64,000 bases of DNA. It comes from JAFECT01 sp963838235. GTDB taxonomy: Bacteria > Pseudomonadota > Alphaproteobacteria > Caulobacterales > Caulobacteraceae. Shown in pieces: positions 57,283-64,000 of this stretch. The stretch's first letter is position 1. Each line of letters begins with the position of its first letter. The stretch is from NCBI GenBank assembly GCA_963838235.1, contig CAWIQJ010000006.1:620001-684000 (forward strand), given 5' to 3'. Made by a program: the position numbers and the translations under genes. The notes below the pieces were generated by a model. It had not been told where the DNA came from and ran no database searches. It was given only the letters and a program-made list of their open reading frames with translations.

Positions 57283-57522
57283 ATGAAGGAATTCCAGGTG
57301 GAGAACCTTTGCGAGCTGGCGACAGCGCCAAGGCAAGTCGAGCCGCTATCGACGGTACGGGAAGCAGCTAGGGTGACGGGCATCAAATACTGGCTTCTGA
57401 TGCGCGCAGTGAAGAGTGGTGACATTCCCCACTATCGGCTCGGAAACACTCGCATGCGAGTGCGGCTCTCGGACATTGAAGCGGTGATCCAAGCCAGTCG
57501 GTCCGAAGCAGACAGGAAATGA
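57283..57522 (+). CDS. AlpA-like small helix-turn-helix protein, copy 1
   Basis: 79 residues from ATG 57,283 (AAGGGAG ribosome site). Core VREAARVTGIKYWLLMRAVK-SGDIPHYRLGNTRMRVRLSD is a MerR/excisionase-type winged HTH. It is clearly paralogous to the 61,644 protein (REAA.VTG.KYWL..RA...GDIP.Y..GN...RVRLSDIEA.I). Probable regulator or excisionase of the island. Diverges from the helical-protein gene. Confidence 0.75.
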   Translation: MKEFQVENLCELATAPRQVEPLSTVREAARVTGIKYWLLMRAVKSGDIPHYRLGNTRMRVRLSDIEAVIQASRSEADRK

Positions 57523-57524
57523 GC

Positions 57525-57722
57525 CTATCCGACCCACTTGAGGTTTAGGATTTCCACGCGTGTGTTTGGGTGTCGACTTTCCAGATACCGCAATACCGCG
57601 AACTCGCTCGTGGCGTCAGCCATTCCGTTTTGGCCGGTATTGCCTAAGAGCTGGGTGCGAGTCCCCGTCGTCGAGCCCGGTGGGTAGAAGTAGTAGTCAA
57701 CTTCGAAAACGCGTCTCTCCAT
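57525..57722 (-). CDS. hypothetical protein
   Basis: 65 residues, MERRVFEVDYYFYPPGSTTG ... AVLRYLESRHPNTRVEILNL. Mixed alpha/beta look, no known family. Its stop lies three bases from that of the convergent AlpA-like gene. Moderate ribosome evidence only. Confidence 0.45.
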   Translation of the reverse strand: MERRVFEVDYYFYPPGSTTGTRTQLLGNTGQNGMADATSEFAVLRYLESRHPNTRVEILNLKWVG

Positions 57723-57764
57723 ATTGTATCTCGCAGCTTGTTTCCAACTCGGAGTTAGGCCAGT

Positions 57765-58061
57765 TCAGCCGCACGACACCGATCTCACGACCTTGCTCTC
57801 TGCATCCCAGACGATGTCCATCCGACCTTCGACGAAGTTCATAGTGACCACCTGCTGGGTCGAATAAATCCGCCAGATCGCCCCCTGGGGCGCTGTGGGA
57901 ATGTCGGACTTCGGCTTGCCGACAAGCCGCTGGTAGGTCGAGGCTCCGCAGAAGTCATTTGCCACGTTTAAATCGCCGGAACCGGGTTCAGCTGCGCTGG
58001 CGAACGGCGCGGCCAGCACGGAAAACGTGCCGGCGACCACCAAGGCGGGAACAAGTTTCAT
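57765..58061 (-). CDS. peptidase inhibitor I78-like exported protein
   Basis: 98 residues. Signal peptide MKLVPALVVAGTFSVLAAPF cut after ASA. The mature chain has the I78 layout: first Cys in FCGASTYQRLVGKPKSDIP, ... AIWRIYSTQQVVTMNFVEGR MDIVWD and the closing RSVSCG, a disulfide-closed inhibitor of serine proteases. Periplasmic. The inhibitor has no obvious tie to neighbouring genes. Confidence 0.7.
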   Translation of the reverse strand: MKLVPALVVAGTFSVLAAPFASAAEPGSGDLNVANDFCGASTYQRLVGKPKSDIPTAPQGAIWRIYSTQQVVTMNFVEGRMDIVWDAESKVVRSVSCG

Positions 58062-58471
58062 GCGAGACGTCCTTCTTAATTGGAACGGCAAGATAGCACG
58101 CCTAGCAACAGGTGCCGATTGCACCCCAAACTTGTCGCCCCAGGGGTCGGGGTCTAGTTTCTGGCGTCCCCGTCCCCATCCCCTGCGAGCCTCACGGATG
58201 TCTGCCCCTACATCCCAAGTTATGTCATGGGCTCTCGATCCATGAATGCCGCTCGTTACCCTATCAGGAAGAAGTCTGCACATGGCACTCCAATTCAACG
58301 CGATCCTCGCAATCTGACATTGCCCCGTCTTCCGTTCGGCTCCTGAAACACCAGGATAGCCGGGCAGCGAAGGGACGAGCTGGTCGTGGCGCTACTGACG
58401 CTCGCGGCTCTGTCGATTGGGCTAAGCCGCTACCGCATCTATTCCGCCGGCGTGAAAATAACGTCCGTAGA
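58062..58471. other. 410-base gap without a supported gene
   Basis: Several short frames cross this stretch but none combines a ribosome site with protein-like composition. It contains the start region of the I78 gene and the 3' flank of the 58,472 gene. A short hydrophobic frame (ELVVALLTLAALSIGL at about 58,380) could be a remnant. Confidence 0.4.
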
Positions 58472-59116
58472 CTAATGTTTGGCAAGCACTTGCGCGAGGT
58501 CGTCCTGTAAGTGCTGGCGCCAGACAAACATCAAATCGAATTCCCCCTCATCGGCTGCCAGCCTTGCGCGCAGTTTCTTCTGGTGCCCGCGCCAGCTCGG
58601 CGAGGCGTCCGGCAGCCACACGTCAACATGGCGCTCGAGCCAGGGTTCAATTGCGGTCGCGAGCCGGTGCACTATAGAGAGGTGGCGCTGCTGAATGCCG
58701 TCCCAAAGTCGCCTGGGGTGCAGGAACCCGCCTGGCGTCGAGGCGAAGATCAGTCCGTCGCCCCACGTCATATCCTGCCCCAACTCGCGCTCTATGATTT
58801 GTCGCGCCCAATTCAACTCGGTCCACAAATCCATCCCTGTCTCGTGGGCTTTGGGGCGCACGTAGACAATGGCTTCGCTGCGTTCTCTACGACAGCCAAG
58901 ATAGAGTTCTACGCCTGAAGCCAGAAAGACCGGCCCTACAAAAAGCGAGAACGGCTGCAAATCCGCAAAGGCCGTAGCGCCTCGTCTGGCCAATAGGCGC
59001 CGGGTCCACGCAGATCGGAGAAGCAGGAGGCGCGAACGTGACAGCTCCTGCTCCGACAGGGCTGCGAGGTGATCCTGACCGAACAGGCCGGCGTCAGCGG
59101 TCGGGTCGGTGGTCAT
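58472..59116 (-). CDS. hypothetical protein, third gene of the XRE operon
   Basis: 214 residues. Starts MTTDPTADAGLFGQDHLAAL; a basic helical region (RSRLLLLRSAWTRRLLARRG), then mixed sequence with ELYLGCRRERSEAIVYVRPK, WDGIQQRHLSIVHRLATAIE and a C-terminal basic helix (SWRGHQKKLRARLAADEGEF). No family recognised. ATG overlaps the ankyrin gene stop (ATGA), so translation is coupled. Confidence 0.6.
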   Translation of the reverse strand: MTTDPTADAGLFGQDHLAALSEQELSRSRLLLLRSAWTRRLLARRGATAFADLQPFSLFVGPVFLASGVELYLGCRRERSEAIVYVRPKAHETGMDLWTELNWARQIIERELGQDMTWGDGLIFASTPGGFLHPRRLWDGIQQRHLSIVHRLATAIEPWLERHVDVWLPDASPSWRGHQKKLRARLAADEGEFDLMFVWRQHLQDDLAQVLAKH

Positions 59117-59805
59117 CGCGTCTCGAGACCTTTGGCCTCAAGCCGCGCCTGTAATAGGCAGTAAAGTTTGCGAACGACAGCGAGACAGTTTCGTTGACGT
59201 CTGCCGCTATCAGGTCGTGCGGGAATACCCCGTGGGCGCCGATGGCGTCTCAGGAACTTCACCATGTCGCTCGCATGCATTCGAGCGAAGTCGCGTGGCG
59301 ATGCACCGTAGGCATTTACAGCGTCTGGCCGCGCGCCAGCTTCCATCAGCGCAAGGATCATCCCGCCGTCGCCCGGTAACCACAAACGGCGTTCGATAAG
59401 GGCGTGTTTCCGTGGCTATCTAGCGCATCAACCTCCGCGCCGCCCGAGATCAGGACGCCGACCACGCTAGAGGTCCCTCGGATCGTGCTCCTGCGCATCG
59501 CAGCGAAATAAAGCGGCCGCATCCCACAGGAATCCGTTGCGTTCACATCCGCCCCTGCCTCGACTAACGCCCTCACCCTTACTTGCACTCCTGGGGGTTC
59601 AAGGGGCGCAAGACGATCGTCCACGCCAAAGGCGGCATAGTGCAGCGGCGTGCGACCTGCCTTGTCTACCCCGCTCGTTCCCATTTTTTGATCTACAAGC
59701 CCCACGGTCGCGCCAAGTTCGACGTATGGGAACATAGAGCGAACATCGTCGCAAGGAGCCAAGCGACCTCGTCCGCATCAAAATTGCCGGCCTGGCTTGT
59801 CGCAT
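59113..59805 (-). CDS. ankyrin-repeat protein (at least two frameshifts)
   Basis: About 230 residues reconstructed. Ankyrin units: DKAGRTPLHYAAFGVDD, ALVEAGADVNATDSCGMRPLY FAAMRR, GVLISGGAEVDALDSHGNTPLS and ALMEAGARPDAVNAYGASPRDF. The third and fourth repeats are in different frames; the switch lies near 59,375-59,385 (GGTTACCGGGCGACGG), rejoining as NAVCGYRGDGGMILALM. Upstream of 59,762 the frame changes again; ATG 59,805 (MRQA then GNFDADEVAWLLAT) sits four bases after the XRE stop. Protein-protein interaction module; target unknown. Confidence 0.65.
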
Positions 59806-59809
59806 GCCC

Positions 59810-60046
59810 TCAGCTAGCCCGCGTGGATTCGCCGGGCGGGCTCTCACGCAGCAAATCGGCGGGGTGGACGCCAAGGACGGCCGCGATCCGACCGAGAACG
59901 GAGACCGAGGGGTTCTCCTGCCCACGTTCAATGCCGCCCACGTAACGGGTGTCGATCTCCGCACCATGCGCCAAAACCTCCTGCGTCAGCCCTTTGGCCT
60001 GGCGCAACCGCTTTACGTTGATACCGACGATTTCCTCCCAGCGCAT
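59810..60046 (-). CDS. XRE/C-protein-like regulator
   Basis: 78 residues, entirely one Cro/C1 HTH domain: GINVKRLRQAKGLTQEVLAH, GAEIDTRYVGGIERGQENPS, VSVLGRIAAVLGVHPADLL. Size and motif pattern resemble restriction-modification controller (C) proteins. First gene of a minus-strand operon, divergent from the 60,131 gene with operators between. Confidence 0.85.
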   Translation of the reverse strand: MRWEEIVGINVKRLRQAKGLTQEVLAHGAEIDTRYVGGIERGQENPSVSVLGRIAAVLGVHPADLLRESPPGESTRAS

Positions 60047-60081
60047 CCACGCATGAGCGCGAGCCGTCTGAGTCCGGTCGA

Positions 60082-60129
60082 GGAACTATAGTTCCGATTT
60101 CGGTAACCATTGGCAGGAACTATAGTGCC
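60082..60129. promoter_or_regulatory. two palindromic operators (C-box-like)
   Basis: GGAACTATAGTTCC at 60,082-60,095 (perfect 14-base palindrome) and GGAACTATAGTGCC at 60,116-60,129 (one mismatch), start-to-start distance 34 bases. They lie between the XRE start (60,046) and the divergent gene start (60,131), one overlapping the latter's ribosome region. Expected sites for autoregulation by the XRE protein, as in C-protein circuits (ACT-n-AGT half sites). Confidence 0.75.
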
Positions 60130-60130
60130 G

Positions 60131-60676
60131 ATGACCGATTCGGCGACGCTGCCTAAGTTCCTAACCATCCAGTCTCCCGAGGAGGTGGACCGCTACCTCG
60201 ACCTGATCCGGCGGGCCGCCAGCCGGACGCGGGATTGGCTTGTCGCTCAGACCGGCGACCCACTCGAACTCCTACGGGCAATGAAGTTCTCGACGGTGGG
60301 GTTTCATCCGATCGAGGACCGCGCGCTGAACCTAGTTGAGCAGCTCAATCAGACGTGGACCTACGCGGTCGCCCTGGCGGCGACCCGCAAACTGTTTGAG
60401 CTCCACCCCGACGCCGGCGGCTTCAGGGTGGCGCCGGGGGCGCACATGTCTATCGCGTTGGATATTATGAGCGTGAACCACGGGTTAGTCGGCGCGGAGA
60501 CGTTTGCGGCCGTCCACCCGCGCAACAATTCCAAACTCGCCGGCGACCTTAAGAAGCTCGGGGGCCGGGAAGAGAAGCACAAGTATGTCTTTTTCAGCTC
60601 GCCGAGCTATCCAAACACTGAGCATCGGTCGGAACTCGACCGCGAGGGCGTTCAGGTCTGGTCTGTGAAGGTCTAG
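60131..60676 (+). CDS. hypothetical protein under XRE control
   Basis: 181 residues from ATG 60,131 (frame open from a TTG at 60,110). N-terminal helix EEVDRYLDLIRRAASRTRDW, then PIEDRALNLVEQLNQTWTYA, and a C-terminal GREEKHKYVFFSSPSYPNTE HRSELDREGVQVWSVKV that looks like a beta-alpha core ending in a strand. No named family. Divergent from the XRE operon with shared operators, so it may be the effector or immunity half of a small system. Confidence 0.55.
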   Translation: MTDSATLPKFLTIQSPEEVDRYLDLIRRAASRTRDWLVAQTGDPLELLRAMKFSTVGFHPIEDRALNLVEQLNQTWTYAVALAATRKLFELHPDAGGFRVAPGAHMSIALDIMSVNHGLVGAETFAAVHPRNNSKLAGDLKKLGGREEKHKYVFFSSPSYPNTEHRSELDREGVQVWSVKV

Positions 60677-60699
60677 CGAAGCGGCGCTCTGGGCCACAC

Positions 60700-60880
60700 C
60701 TACAATCGCGGCGCCCCCGCCCCTATAGGTTTGCCGCCGCATACACGCGGGCGCGCGCGTGAGGGGGCAGGGGGTTTATACTACGCTACGCAGGCGCGCA
60801 TGCGCGCGTACGCGCACGCGAGAGCAGCGCCTCGATTGGGCGGTGTTGTACCGTACGCGAGCGCGCCTAGAATATGATTC
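60700..60880. other. alternating purine-pyrimidine GC tract
   Basis: A region of CG/CA/TG alternation (CGCAGGCGCGCATGCGCGCG, TACGCGCACGCGAGAG) of about 40 bases inside a gene-free stretch upstream of the replication genes. Such tracts favour Z-DNA; here it could be part of an island replication origin or simply a low-complexity tract. Confidence 0.4.
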
Positions 60881-60901
60881 GATACATTCGGAGCCGCCAC
60901 A

Positions 60902-61561
60902 ATGTCGGACCTCGATCCGCCACCACCGTACGCGCGCGATCCGAATATTGAGAAGCCTCAATTTGATCTCGACGATTTGACTTGGCTCGGCATCGACGGA
61001 GAGTTCGACGCCGAAAAGGCTCTTTCGGACCGCGGCTACGAACCGGAACCGCCTATCCGAATGATTGTTCGCGCAATCATCGCCGCCAATCCCGTTGACG
61101 GTTTAGATCCAATCACGCGCGAGAACGACGCGGTTAAGGCTCTCATCGGCGCGCCTTCCACCAAAATGGGCCGCCCAAGACGCGACGACTATGACCTCCT
61201 TTTGGAAATCGCACGTGAGTACCGTGGTCCGCTGTGGACTGCCATTCGGAAAGCCAGCCCGAAACAGAGGGACGCTTGGGATAGCAAGACCAAACCAATT
61301 TTAACAAATCCTTCTCTTACAAAAATCATCGGCAGGGCCGTAGACAAGCTTCGCGAGGGCGATGCGGAGAGGTCGAAGTTAAAGAAAGAAATCAAGATGA
61401 AATTTGGAGAGGACTGGAATTTTTTGATGCTCATTGCCTCATCTGACGCGGCCTACGATCGACTCGACCAAATCAGACAGATTAGGAGCGTGCTCAAGGA
61501 AATGGAGCGCCTTGGAATCAAGAGTTCCACCTCCGCTCTTCCATTGCGCCTGGAGAAGTAG
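60902..61561 (+). CDS. hypothetical island protein upstream of the primase/helicase
   Basis: 219 residues. Acidic N-terminal part (PDPP, FDLDDLTWLGIDGEFDAEKA), a basic middle and a C-terminal helical region (AVDKLREGDAERSKLKKEIK). No known family. Encoded ahead of AlpA-like and VapE genes on the same strand, so probably part of the replication/regulation block. Confidence 0.55.
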   Translation: MSDLDPPPPYARDPNIEKPQFDLDDLTWLGIDGEFDAEKALSDRGYEPEPPIRMIVRAIIAANPVDGLDPITRENDAVKALIGAPSTKMGRPRRDDYDLLLEIAREYRGPLWTAIRKASPKQRDAWDSKTKPILTNPSLTKIIGRAVDKLREGDAERSKLKKEIKMKFGEDWNFLMLIASSDAAYDRLDQIRQIRSVLKEMERLGIKSSTSALPLRLEK

Positions 61562-61643
61562 GTACAGAAAGTCGGTACTTTCGGGTCCTATTTTTCTGAA
61601 AATCAAGCGCTCAAGAACGGTCTCCCAACAGCGGAGGCCAGCG

Positions 61644-61844
61644 ATGCAAACTGTTCAGTTCGAACCCCTCATAACCATTCGCCAAGCCGCGGACGCCACG
61701 GGCGTGCGCTATTGGCTGATCTTGCGCGCCGCCAACAACGGCGACATCCCGACATATCAATTCGGAAACAAACGCCGCCGAGTCAGGCTCTCTGACATCG
61801 AAGCCGCCATCACGCGCAACCTCAACCCCGAGGTGACGCGGTGA
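61644..61844 (+). CDS. AlpA-like small helix-turn-helix protein, copy 2
   Basis: 66 residues from ATG 61,644 (GGAGG ribosome site). HTH core IRQAADATGVRYWLILRAAN-NGDIPTYQFGNKRRRVRLSD. Paralogue of the 57,283 protein. Its TGA overlaps the GTG start of the primase-helicase gene, so the two are translated together. A typical activator/excisionase of P4-like islands. Confidence 0.8.
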   Translation: MQTVQFEPLITIRQAADATGVRYWLILRAANNGDIPTYQFGNKRRRVRLSDIEAAITRNLNPEVTR

Positions 61845-63976
61845 AACTAACATCCAACCTTTCAGAAACCGCGGAGTTTGTCGAAAACCTCCCCGGAAAC
61901 CATCCCGAAACGCTCGTTCGAATCCACGAGTTCAATCCGATCGTTGCCAAGACTTACCAACCGGGCTCCGGCACGCAGATTCAGGCGGACCTCGATCCAC
62001 ACCAGGGTGAATGGAACTACTACTTCCATGTAAACGTGCTCAAGTCGGACGCAGTCAACCGAAAGGCCCGAAAGGCTGACATCACTGAAATTCGCATGCT
62101 CCATGTTGATATAGACGACCTGGGTGGCCTTGACCGCATCAGATCGTTTCCGGTCGCTCCAACGGTCGTTATATTTTCCGGAGGGGGGTACCAAGCGTTT
62201 TGGTTCCTGAATGAACCGTTGCTGGACATCGCCCGAGGTGAAAGCGCGAACAAGCGCATCGCTAGAATGTTGGGCGGCGACAATTGCGGAAACGCCGACC
62301 GGCTGATGCGCTTGCCGGGGACCCTGAACGTCCCGAATACCAAGAAAAAGGCGAAGGGCCGTAAGCTTGCGCTCGCCTACTTAGTGCGGGACGAAACCGA
62401 CTATTCGAGGCGCTATTCAATTGAAGAAGTCGAGAACGCGCTGGGCGAAGACCCCAGCCCGTCAACGCCCTCGGGAGCCGATCGGGCACTTACGGCTCCG
62501 CCGCCGCTTCAAACCGTGGAGACGTTGGACGTGTCGATCTCTGACCAAACTGCGGCTCTTATTAGGGACGGTGACAACCCAGATGCCGGGTACAAATCCC
62601 GGAGCGAGGTGGTTTTTCGCGTCGCGTGCGACCTAGCAAGGGCCGGCGCGTCCGATGACATAATCGCCGGGATCCTGTTAAACCCGGTGAACAGTATCTC
62701 GGTATCCGTCCTCGAGAAACGGAAGCCACTTGCCTATGCTTTTCGACAAGCGCGCAACGCCATCAAGGCCGTGGGGAGCGGGTGGGACAGGGTCGCCAAG
62801 TCTGGCCTTCCCGTAGCCAGCTTCCCTAACGCGCTTCTGGCGCTGTCTCGTCTAGGCCTTGCGTTCGAGTACGATGCATTCCGAAACCGCTACCGCGTGA
62901 GCGGCGTCGACGTTCAAGACTTCACAAGCGAACTTACCGACGACGTCTGTGCCGCCATTCGGCGGATGGTGCTGGAAGTGTGGAAATTCGACCCTGGAAA
63001 AGACCACGTCCGCGACGCCTCTCAAACCCTGTGCCTTGAGAACACGGTCCATCCCATCTGCGAATATCTTGCGAGCTTAACCTGGGACGGGAAACCACGC
63101 ATTTCGAACTGGTTGACGGACTACTTTGCCGCCGAGCCCACGCCATTTCACGCCGCCGTTGGCGAGCTGGTCCTAGTGGCTGCTGCGCGGAGGGTCAGGC
63201 ACCCCGGAGCAAAATTTGATTGCATCCTGGTGCTCGAGGGCGAGCAGGGCACCGGCAAGTCAACGGCGATCTCGATCCTGGCCGGAGATGAATACTTCTC
63301 AGACCAGGAAATCCTCACGCTCGATGCAAAGGCGCAGATGGAGGCGGTCGAAGGAATCTGGCTCTACGAGCTGGGTGAGTTGCAGGGCCTGAACCGGGCA
63401 GAGACTGACAAGGTCAAGGCGTTCGCGTCCCGTCGAGTGGACCGCGGCCGGCCGGCCTACGCGCGCTTTCGTGAGGACCGTCGACGTCAAGTCATTTTCA
63501 TCGGCACGACGAACGACGAACAGTATCTGAAGGATACCACAGGAAATCGGCGCTTCTGGCCAGTCAGAACAGGCGTCATAAACCTCGATCTGCTCCGCCG
63601 TGACCGCGACCAACTTTGGGCGGAAGCTGCTCACGTCGAAGCGCGCGGTGGGTCACTGGTCTTGGCGGAAAATCTCTGGCCCGCAGCCGGCGAGGCGCAG
63701 GGCGCGCGGCTTCTCGATGACCCCTGGCTCGAGGCGCTCGTTGAACTAAAAGGCGATGTCGAGGGCAATGTCGAAACGGTTACCAGCGCGCGGGCGCTGG
63801 GAGCCTTGGGCCTGCTGCCGGAACGCCAAAACCAATTCCATGCCAAGAGGCTTGTGCCGCTCTTACGTCGTCTCGGCTGGACGGGCCCGAAAAACCTACG
63901 GGTCAACGGCAAGGTGGTGCGAGGGTACGAGCGCCCCTACGACGGCTCTCCCCGGATTGACCGCAGTGCATTCTGA
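61841..63976 (+). CDS. primase-VapE-type SF3 helicase of the island
   Basis: 711 residues from GTG 61,841. N-terminal archaeo-eukaryotic-primase-like part (WNYYFHVNVLKSDAVNRKAR, MLHVDIDDLGG with the DxD metal pair, FSGGGYQAFWFLNEPL, ADRLMRLPGTLNVPN), a linker, and a C-terminal virulence-associated E (VapE) helicase: Walker A LEGEQGTGKSTAISI, Walker B GIWLYELGELQGL, sensor FIGTTNDEQYLKDTTGNRRF W. These proteins replicate P4-like satellites and genomic islands. It is the last complete gene in the window. Confidence 0.88.
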   Translation: MKLTSNLSETAEFVENLPGNHPETLVRIHEFNPIVAKTYQPGSGTQIQADLDPHQGEWNYYFHVNVLKSDAVNRKARKADITEIRMLHVDIDDLGGLDRIRSFPVAPTVVIFSGGGYQAFWFLNEPLLDIARGESANKRIARMLGGDNCGNADRLMRLPGTLNVPNTKKKAKGRKLALAYLVRDETDYSRRYSIEEVENALGEDPSPSTPSGADRALTAPPPLQTVETLDVSISDQTAALIRDGDNPDAGYKSRSEVVFRVACDLARAGASDDIIAGILLNPVNSISVSVLEKRKPLAYAFRQARNAIKAVGSGWDRVAKSGLPVASFPNALLALSRLGLAFEYDAFRNRYRVSGVDVQDFTSELTDDVCAAIRRMVLEVWKFDPGKDHVRDASQTLCLENTVHPICEYLASLTWDGKPRISNWLTDYFAAEPTPFHAAVGELVLVAAARRVRHPGAKFDCILVLEGEQGTGKSTAISILAGDEYFSDQEILTLDAKAQMEAVEGIWLYELGELQGLNRAETDKVKAFASRRVDRGRPAYARFREDRRRQVIFIGTTNDEQYLKDTTGNRRFWPVRTGVINLDLLRRDRDQLWAEAAHVEARGGSLVLAENLWPAAGEAQGARLLDDPWLEALVELKGDVEGNVETVTSARALGALGLLPERQNQFHAKRLVPLLRRLGWTGPKNLRVNGKVVRGYERPYDGSPRIDRSAF

Positions 63977-64000
63977 GCCGGCCACGCAAACCGCCCGTAG

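Overview
The window is high-GC double-stranded chromosomal DNA with dense, mostly short-spaced genes on both strands. Several traits point to an alphaproteobacterium, without letting me name a genus: an HspA-type small heat-shock gene preceded by a ROSE-like RNA thermometer, an alphaproteobacterial EF-G-like GTPase, DUF6356 and DUF2244 proteins, a ParD/ParE pair, and GC-rich palindromic intergenic repeats. From base 1 to about 45.6 kb the content is ordinary metabolism and housekeeping. It includes a divergent EF-Tu paralogue behind a long structured leader, a 5-oxoprolinase/hydantoinase plus ThDP-enzyme operon, a probable glutarate catabolism pair (CaiB-type CoA-transferase and glutaryl-CoA dehydrogenase), an EF-G-like protein, glycerol kinase, Hsp20, BipA/TypA, threonine dehydratase-like and acyl-CoA-associated enzymes. 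It also holds endonuclease III, an adenosine kinase-like sugar kinase, a PAS histidine kinase and an acyl-CoA synthetase.

From about 45.6 to 53.65 kb the chromosome is more accessory. It has small secreted proteins, a DUF4185 protein, a zinc-ribbon protein with a nucleoside deoxyribosyltransferase-like effector domain, a 169-bp MITE-like element, a RAYT-type transposase with inverted ends, and small membrane proteins.

At 53,658-53,703 lies a 46-base 3' fragment of a tRNA-Gly(GCC) gene on the minus strand with no 5' half. That is the footprint left at one end of an integrative element. Its orientation places the element to the right, so 53.7-64 kb is read here as one end of a genomic island whose other end and integrase are outside the window. 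The island carries a two-gene module (a large helical protein of unknown family followed by an Hsp70/actin-fold ATPase without a substrate-binding domain) and two paralogous AlpA-like small HTH proteins. It also carries an I78-type inhibitor, a C-protein-like XRE regulator with two palindromic operators that sits between a three-gene operon (XRE, ankyrin, unknown) and a divergent unknown gene, and a primase/VapE helicase replication module. The Hsp70-like module and the XRE-controlled cluster are the best candidates for undescribed accessory (possibly anti-phage) systems.

A caution runs through the window. At least ten conserved genes carry single-base indels, nearly all in two- to four-base runs and most often of G or C. 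Compensating one base restores normal-length, family-like proteins each time. This looks much more like consensus error in a long-read assembly than like wholesale pseudogenisation, so the frameshifted genes are annotated as genes with their likely break points.
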